From Thermoproteota archaeon (GTDB lineage Archaea > Korarchaeota > Korarchaeia > Korarchaeales > Korarchaeaceae): DNA of 10,047 bases. Shown piece by piece: positions 4,861-10,047 of this stretch (the stretch's first letter is position 1; every line of letters begins with the position of its first letter). The notes beneath the pieces were generated by a model. It saw only the letters and a list, made by a program, of their open reading frames with translations. It was not told the DNA's origin and ran no database searches. The stretch spans positions 1-10,047 of the forward strand of contig WAOH01000201.1 of NCBI GenBank assembly GCA_015521385.1, given 5' to 3'. Both the position numbers and the translations under genes were made by a program.

Positions 4861-7800
4861 TCATTACCACCTCTACCACTGCTTGGCGGGCTGAGATCCC
4901 ACCTGACCGAGACCCTCCCCGTCCCTATTGGCGGGGTCTGTCCCATTATTAAAGCGTCTAGTGGTCCCACTATCGGATTATCCTCACCGCGCCTGGCGGT
5001 ATTCAGGATGACGTGAGTGGTCCACTCGAAGGCCATCTTGCTGAGGGGGGTCTTCATCTCGCTGAAGAACCCGGATGCGACGCCTGCCGCCTGCAGCCTT
5101 ATGGCCTCTATGGTCCCGGAGTAGGTCATAGTATCGGCCACTAGCGATATGTACCTCCTATCCACCTCCAAACCCTGCTCCTCCAATATGCGCGCCAGCT
5201 CCTTGAATATGCAGTTCCTGGCGGCTTCTATTCCCAGAACCTTCTCGATCTCCTTGCAGTCGTTGGTTATCGTCTTGGATACGTCGACGCAGCTCAGGTT
5301 CAGCACCTCGGCCAAGTTGGACCCGGTGGTCCTTATCACGTACTCCTTCTTACCGTCCACCTCGACCGTCTCGACCCACGCCCTCTTTATGCCCTTTATG
5401 CCGGAGACCAGCTTGTCGAGCACCCTGTACGACCAAGATCTGAGGGTCTGGAGTGGCTTATCCTTCTTGGCCGCCTCGAAGAGCTCTACCACGACCTTGT
5501 CCCCCTCCAAGGAGACCTCTCCCTTCATGTTCTTGACCGCGCTCCTTATGTAGCCCACGAACTTGTCCAAGGTGATCAGGTTGCTCTCCAAGGCCCTCAT
5601 GTCCGGTTTCAGTATGAGCCTGTAACCGAAGTTGTCTATGGCGTACTCCTCTATCAGGTCCCTGATCCTGAGTTCCCTGATGCTCCTTATCACCTTCCTT
5701 ATCTTCACCTCATCATCCTGACACTCTGGTTTGAGGTGTATCTCCATGGTAGGTGTGCTCGTGGAGGCGTAGAACACGAGTTCCTTGAACCTCTCCACCC
5801 CGTGGGTCACATCCATGGCCAGCAGCCCAGGCGCGTGGAAGGTCCTGAGAACCATCTGGGTGGTGGGCTCCGCTATGCTCTGGGCGCTGATGAGACCTAT
5901 GGGGGTGAGGACCTCCACCTTGGCCCTCTCGAAGCCCTCCTTCAGCTCCTCTATTATGGCCTTGAGTTCGGACTCCTTTGGCCTTGCCTCATGTATCCTC
6001 CCAGCTAAGGTCGTCGGGAGACCGGCCTCCTTCAGGGCCTCCTCTATCCGGCTCTTGGAAATGCCTCTCTTCCTCTTACCCTTGACGTGCTTCTCTATTA
6101 TCCTCTTGATGTTGACCGGCTCATTTCTGAACAGCTTGGTCGGATCGTAGCCATCGCCGCCGAACCTGAACTGGAGGATGTGTCCCAACGAGTCCCTGAC
6201 TGTCTCGTCGTAGGAAACGTAGACATCCTTGAGGGAGTTCGCCACCCTCCTGTAGAAGTATCCGCTGTCCTCTGTCCTCCTACCCTTGTCTATAAGGGAC
6301 TCTCTGCTGGACATGGCGTGGAATATGAACTCCACGGGATTCAATCCCTTGACGTAGCTGTTCCTCACGAACCCTCTCGCCTCGGGGCTCAGATCACCCC
6401 TCTCGAAGTAGGAGAGAACCCTGTCCCTGTATCCCTTTCTTGGCCTTCCGCTGGTCAGCACGAACCCGATCCTCGTCTTGATCTTCTGCTGCCCGACCTG
6501 GCCCATTATCTGGGAGAGGTTCGCTATCGAACCCCTAGCTCCGGTCTTGGCCATTATGGCCACGTTGGATTTCGGATCGACGTACTTGGCGACGACATCG
6601 CTGACCTTGCTCCAGAAGCTATCTATCGTCTGGACTATATCGAATTCGAGCATCTGTTCCTCTCTCATCAATCTGAGGAGCTCCTCCTTGGTCCGATAGA
6701 TGGCCGCCTTCCTGACTATGGGCCTGCTCCTTATGAGCTCCATTACCTCCTCCTTGAGCTGGGAGTAGATGCCGTCTATCTCCTTGTACGCCTCTTCAGG
6801 CATCATCAGCTCCTTGGGCGAGGTGGTTATCCCGTACAGCATGACCTCCTTGGCGGCTATCTTCAGGAGCTTGTTGAGGAAGTCGGCGGCCATGTCATTG
6901 CCGTAATCCCTTATGAGGACGTCTATTATCGTGAGCTTCCCCTTGACCAAGGTGCCTACGATGTCATCATCTAGGACGCCGGATAGGAGCTGGCCCCTCC
7001 TTATCAGTACGTACCCGTCCCCTGGACATGAGGGATCCTCGCACTCCACTCCCTTGGCCGACTTGGCCACGGACTCGAAGTCCAAGTCCTTGGGGAACAG
7101 CACCGATATGAGCTGCTTCCCGGTCCAGAGCTCCTTGGGCTTCTTTATGGCCGGTTCGGGGAGCTCGGTTATGCCAGCCCTAGAGAGGATCCTAGTGGCC
7201 TCCGACTTGTCGAAGAGCGAGTCCTTCTTCGTTATCATGTAGAGGGCCGTTATGAGGTCCTGCCTCGCCCCCACGATGGAGCCCCCAGTTCTCGGGGAGA
7301 GCATGTTGTTCTTCACGCCCATGAGCTCCTTGGCCTCTATTGCCCCATCGAGGAGCTGGGGAGCGTGGAGGTTCATCTCATCCCCGTCGAAGTCGGCATT
7401 ATAGGGGACGCAGACGGCGGGATGAAGCCTGAACGTCGCGCCGGGCAGCACCTTCACCCTGTGCCCCAGCATGGAGAGCTTGTGAAGGGAGGGCTGCCTG
7501 TTGAATATGACGTAGTCGCCATCCATCAGGTGCCTCTCCACCACATCGCCCGGCTCCAGCTGCTCGGCGACCTCCTTGAGCGCTTCCTTACCCTTCCTCT
7601 GGATTATCTTCAGGCTCAGCGGGGTGGCGCCTCCCTTCCTCACCGTGTTGGCCCCGGGGTACTCATCAGGTCCCCTCATGACGAGGTCCTTCAGCTTCTC
7701 TATGTTGCTCTCGTTGACGTACTCGGGGACGGTGAGGACCATGGCTATCTCCACGGGCACCCCGACCTCATCTATGTCTATCATCGGGTCCGGAGAGATC

Positions 7801-8828
7801 ACAGTCCTGCTTGAGAAGTTGACCCTCTTGCCTATGAGGTTCTTCCTGAGCCTCCCCTCCTTCCCGCTCAGCCTCTGGAAGAGGGATTTGAGGGGCCTCC
7901 TAGTACCCTTCTGAGTGGCTACAGGCATGTTAGCGGCCGCATTGTTGAAGAACACGCTCACCCAGTACTGCAGGAGGTCCCACTCACTCTCGACCATGCT
8001 GCTGGGAGCCCCCAGCCTCTTGGAGTTGTGGAGCTTCCTGTTCACCTTCAATATCTCCACCAGGATGTGAGTCAAGTCGTCTTCAGACCTCTCGCCAGTT
8101 TCCAGATAGATCGAGGGTCTCACCGGGAGGGGAGGTACGAGCAACACCGTGAGGACGGTCCACTCAGGCCTGGCCCTCTCAGGGTTGAACCCTATCAGTA
8201 GGGAATCATCGTCGCTAACCCTCTCGAGTATGTCCCTTATCTCGGTAGGCCAGAGCCTCCTGGGCTCCGGTTCCTTGACTATGAACTTGTATACCTCCTC
8301 CAGTTCCACCCTCTGAACATCCGCCCCGCAGTGGGGGCACTTCTTGTGCTTCTTGGTGTACTTCTTCACCTCCTCCCTGACCTGCCTCACCAGCTCGTCG
8401 TCTATCTTCTTCTGGGGGTTCCTCTCAGCCACCTCCTTCGCTTTAGATATGAAATGAGCCCTCTCCTCCTCGGGAAGCAAGACCTTACCGCACTTGTGAC
8501 AGACGGTGTTCAGGGCGTCCTTTATCCTCTTGACGTAGCCGATGTGGACTACGGGCATAGCTAACTCTATCCTTCCGAAGTGACCCGGGCAGTTCTTCGG
8601 ATAGTTCCCGCAGATGGGGCACCTCTTCCTGGGATTTATCGTCCCCAGCCTGGGATCCAGCACCCCTCCCTGCACCGGGAGGCCGCCCTCGTCGTAGGCC
8701 GTCGGCTCGGTTATCTCTATGAATCCTATCCTCCGCGCGTCCGACGGGGATATTAGGCCGAACATCACCTTCCTGAGGCTGTAGGGAATGGCCTCCTCGT
8801 CAACCACCGGCTCCCATATCAGCGCCAT
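4857..8828 (-). CDS. rpoA: DNA-directed RNA polymerase subunit A, unsplit (A' + A'')
   Basis: This is the largest catalytic subunit, homologous to bacterial beta' and eukaryotic Rpb1. Its 1323 residues equal A' plus A'' of split archaea, with no stop, frameshift or intein. Zinc ligands are seen at C70, C73, C80, H83 (clamp) and at C110, C113, C164, C167. The active-site loop NADFDGD is at 477-483 with metal-binding D479, D481 and D483, preceded by FNRQPSLHK (442-450). The bridge helix is at about 831-863. A charged linker (about 905-970), where other archaea split the gene, leads to the trigger loop with Q991, L994 and H998 (RTFH). The A'' part ends with DALIMGQTPPIGTG (1291-1304). Several near-universal residues in the bridge helix and around the trigger loop are replaced (see findings), yet catalytic residues remain. 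The ATG at 8828 follows GGGGTGATC at 2 nt and lies 18 nt after the rpoB stop; its own stop overlaps rpl30e. Confidence 0.97.
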   Translation of the reverse strand: MALIWEPVVDEEAIPYSLRKVMFGLISPSDARRIGFIEITEPTAYDEGGLPVQGGVLDPRLGTINPRKRCPICGNYPKNCPGHFGRIELAMPVVHIGYVKRIKDALNTVCHKCGKVLLPEEERAHFISKAKEVAERNPQKKIDDELVRQVREEVKKYTKKHKKCPHCGADVQRVELEEVYKFIVKEPEPRRLWPTEIRDILERVSDDDSLLIGFNPERARPEWTVLTVLLVPPLPVRPSIYLETGERSEDDLTHILVEILKVNRKLHNSKRLGAPSSMVESEWDLLQYWVSVFFNNAAANMPVATQKGTRRPLKSLFQRLSGKEGRLRKNLIGKRVNFSSRTVISPDPMIDIDEVGVPVEIAMVLTVPEYVNESNIEKLKDLVMRGPDEYPGANTVRKGGATPLSLKIIQRKGKEALKEVAEQLEPGDVVERHLMDGDYVIFNRQPSLHKLSMLGHRVKVLPGATFRLHPAVCVPYNADFDGDEMNLHAPQLLDGAIEAKELMGVKNNMLSPRTGGSIVGARQDLITALYMITKKDSLFDKSEATRILSRAGITELPEPAIKKPKELWTGKQLISVLFPKDLDFESVAKSAKGVECEDPSCPGDGYVLIRRGQLLSGVLDDDIVGTLVKGKLTIIDVLIRDYGNDMAADFLNKLLKIAAKEVMLYGITTSPKELMMPEEAYKEIDGIYSQLKEEVMELIRSRPIVRKAAIYRTKEELLRLMREEQMLEFDIVQTIDSFWSKVSDVVAKYVDPKSNVAIMAKTGARGSIANLSQIMGQVGQQKIKTRIGFVLTSGRPRKGYRDRVLSYFERGDLSPEARGFVRNSYVKGLNPVEFIFHAMSSRESLIDKGRRTEDSGYFYRRVANSLKDVYVSYDETVRDSLGHILQFRFGGDGYDPTKLFRNEPVNIKRIIEKHVKGKRKRGISKSRIEEALKEAGLPTTLAGRIHEARPKESELKAIIEELKEGFERAKVEVLTPIGLISAQSIAEPTTQMVLRTFHAPGLLAMDVTHGVERFKELVFYASTSTPTMEIHLKPECQDDEVKIRKVIRSIRELRIRDLIEEYAIDNFGYRLILKPDMRALESNLITLDKFVGYIRSAVKNMKGEVSLEGDKVVVELFEAAKKDKPLQTLRSWSYRVLDKLVSGIKGIKRAWVETVEVDGKKEYVIRTTGSNLAEVLNLSCVDVSKTITNDCKEIEKVLGIEAARNCIFKELARILEEQGLEVDRRYISLVADTMTYSGTIEAIRLQAAGVASGFFSEMKTPLSKMAFEWTTHVILNTARRGEDNPIVGPLDALIMGQTPPIGTGRVSVRWDLSPPSSGRGGNE

Positions 8829-8830
8829 GT

Positions 8831-8837
8831 GATCACC
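8831..8837 (-). promoter_or_regulatory. Ribosome-binding site of rpoA
   Basis: GGTGATC on the - strand, preceded by three more G, is a full match to the archaeal anti-Shine-Dalgarno sequence. It ends 2 nt before the ATG, the same geometry as at rps7. Confidence 0.75.
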
Positions 8838-8846
8838 CCCTCTCCC

Positions 8847-10047
8847 TCAGACCTCCTCCCTCACGTCGAGCCTCACGTCTATGTGCCCGCTCATGAGCTC
8901 GTCGATGAACAGCTTCGAGGCGTGACTGGTGATCAGGGGCTTCACCTCCACCGAGGACTGACACCTCGGGCAGAAGAACTCGTTGGTCCTCTGGTTGAAG
9001 AACGCAACGGTACCGCAATTCTTGCAGACGTAGATTATCGTCTTGTCCGACTGCTCGACGTACCTGTCCCTTATCACAGAAGCTGCACCATGCGAGATGA
9101 GCACCTCTCCCTCCATCTCACCTAGCCTGAGCCCGCCGCCCCTGGCTCTTCCCTCCACAGGCTGTCTCGTCAGTAGCTGCATCTGCCCCCTGGCCCTGGC
9201 GTGTATCTTGTCCCTGACCATGTGCTTGAGCCTCTGGTAGTAGCTGATGCCTATGAATATGGGTGCCCTTATCATCCGACCGGTCCTGCCATCGTACATT
9301 ATCTCCTCACCGCTGTACTCGAACCCGAGCTTCTTCAGGGCCTCCATGAGGTCCTCCACCGGCTCGGACATGAACGGGGTGCCATCAACGAACCTGCCCT
9401 CCAGAGCACCCACTTTCCCCGCCAGTATCTCGTAGAGCTGACCTATGGTCATCCTAGAGGGTATGGCGTGCGGGTCGAGCACTATGTCGGGCACTATCCC
9501 CTCGGAGGTGAATGGCATGTCCTCCTGCCTGTATATCATGCCTAGCACTCCCTTCTGGCCGTGCCTCGTGGCGAACTTGTCTCCCAGCTCGGGAGGCCTC
9601 GTGTCCCTGACCTTTACCCTGACCAGCTTCTCTCCACCGGTTTTGGTCGCCAGCAGGACATCGGTGACGACTCCCCTCTCCCAGGCCCTCATGGCTATCG
9701 AGGTGTCCCTCCTCTCGAAGGTGTACTGGTAACCTCCTCCAATGGATAGCTCAGGTGAGAACCTGGGCGGGCTCGTCTTGCCTATGAGAACGTCGCCTCC
9801 CTCGACGTAGGTCTCGGGATCCACTATTCCGTCCTCTCCGAGCTTCTGATAGTACTGCTCCTCCTTCTTTCCAGACACCTTCTTAAGCGGAAGCGGGTTC
9901 TCGAACCTGTCACCCTCAATTATGGCCTGCCTCCTGGCCTCGGCCTCGTAAGTCCTGAAGAAGACCGCCCTCGCGGCGCCCCTGTCTATGGAGCCCTTAG
10001 ACATGACCAGGGCGTCGTCCATGTTGTATCCATCCATGGGTATGAGG
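8847..10047 (-). CDS. rpoB: DNA-directed RNA polymerase subunit B, C-terminal part (gene runs off the right edge)
   Basis: This is the second catalytic subunit, homologous to bacterial beta and eukaryotic Rpb2. The frame is open through the right edge, and 399 C-terminal residues are visible; the residues before the first ATG in frame (10037) read Leu-Ile-Pro and continue the family sequence, so that ATG is internal. Signatures in order: GYNMDDALVMSK near the active site, GDKFATRHGQKGVLG with the conserved lysine contacts, YRQEDMPFT, DPHAIPSRMTIGQ, the switch/anchor segment RGQMQLLTRQPVEGRARGGG, GEMEGE, and a C-terminal zinc ribbon (YVCKNCG ... FFCPRCQ; cysteines 59, 56, 41 and 38 residues from the end) that packs on the clamp. 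GYNMDD has Asp where Glu is near-universal. I cannot tell from this part whether rpoB is split into B' and B'' as in some euryarchaea. It is first in the visible operon, 18 nt before rpoA. Confidence 0.96.
   Translation of the reverse strand, partial: LIPMDGYNMDDALVMSKGSIDRGAARAVFFRTYEAEARRQAIIEGDRFENPLPLKKVSGKKEEQYYQKLGEDGIVDPETYVEGGDVLIGKTSPPRFSPELSIGGGYQYTFERRDTSIAMRAWERGVVTDVLLATKTGGEKLVRVKVRDTRPPELGDKFATRHGQKGVLGMIYRQEDMPFTSEGIVPDIVLDPHAIPSRMTIGQLYEILAGKVGALEGRFVDGTPFMSEPVEDLMEALKKLGFEYSGEEIMYDGRTGRMIRAPIFIGISYYQRLKHMVRDKIHARARGQMQLLTRQPVEGRARGGGLRLGEMEGEVLISHGAASVIRDRYVEQSDKTIIYVCKNCGTVAFFNQRTNEFFCPRCQSSVEVKPLITSHASKLFIDELMSGHIDVRLDVREEV

Noticed and set aside
6087..6974. Long + strand open frame (295 codons) opposite rpoA
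   Set aside because: It lies wholly antisense to a firmly identified gene, its translation has no recognisable family, and several such frames occur along rpoA, as expected from its codon bias.
7380..7400. Possible intein or insertion in the polymerase active-site loop
   Set aside because: NADFDGD is intact and flanked by normal family sequence; there is no splicing-type Cys/Ser start or His-Asn end.
10035..10037. In-frame ATG of rpoB as a true gene start (split B subunit)
   Set aside because: The codons before it continue the frame to the edge, and it falls inside the GYN-x-E-D region rather than at a known B''/B' junction, so it is an internal methionine.
1..10047. CRISPR arrays, insertion sequences, tRNA or rRNA genes
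   Set aside because: I saw no regularly spaced repeats, no transposase-like frame or terminal repeats, and the gaps between genes (at most 48 nt) are too short for RNA genes of these types.

Overview
The window is archaeal, probably from a thermophilic member of the TACK group. The evidence is the archaeal gene order RNA polymerase B - A - L30e - NusA - S12 - S7, archaeal/eukaryotic-type protein families (L30e, an Sm-like protein, two-KH NusA, archaeal S12 and S7), strong GGTGATC-type Shine-Dalgarno sites, and heavy use of AGG for arginine. RNA polymerase subunit A is one unsplit 1323-residue gene rather than the A'/A'' pair of most Crenarchaeota and Euryarchaeota. That points to Korarchaeota, Thaumarchaeota/Aigarchaeota or a neighbouring lineage. 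I lean to Korarchaeota-like, but this is an inference without any search.

Layout. Positions 1-2667 on the + strand hold two genes: the end of a membrane-anchored, sequon-rich coiled-coil surface protein, then glmS (glucosamine-6-phosphate synthase), 12 nt apart. Everything from 2673 to the right edge is on the - strand. Read in transcription order (right to left) it is rpoB (3' part only), rpoA (fused A'+A''), rpl30e, nusA, rps12, rps7, and an Sm-like gene behind a short AT-rich gap that may carry its own promoter. The two blocks converge at 2667/2673, where both stop codons lie in the arms of one perfect 9-bp inverted repeat. There is no gene-free stretch over 300 nt; the longest gap is 48 nt.

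How the genes work together. The - strand block is a transcription/translation operon: two catalytic RNA polymerase subunits, the archaeal NusA-like factor, and three ribosomal proteins, with gaps of 4-18 nt or a 4-nt overlap. GlmS makes glucosamine-6-phosphate for UDP-GlcNAc, a usual precursor of archaeal N-glycans. The neighbouring surface protein carries nine N-glycosylation sequons, so a functional link is possible but unproven.

Points worth a second look: the polymerase A subunit keeps its metal-binding aspartates and trigger-loop histidine but departs from near-universal residues in the bridge helix and trigger-loop flanks; RpoB has Asp where Glu is near-universal beside the active site; S12 has Pro-His-Ser-Gly instead of Pro-Asn-Ser-Ala in the decoding loop; and nusA has no ATG/GTG/TTG start that would keep its conserved N-terminus, with an ATT codon placed exactly where the local ribosome-binding-site spacing predicts a start. 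No mobile element, CRISPR array, tRNA or rRNA was seen.
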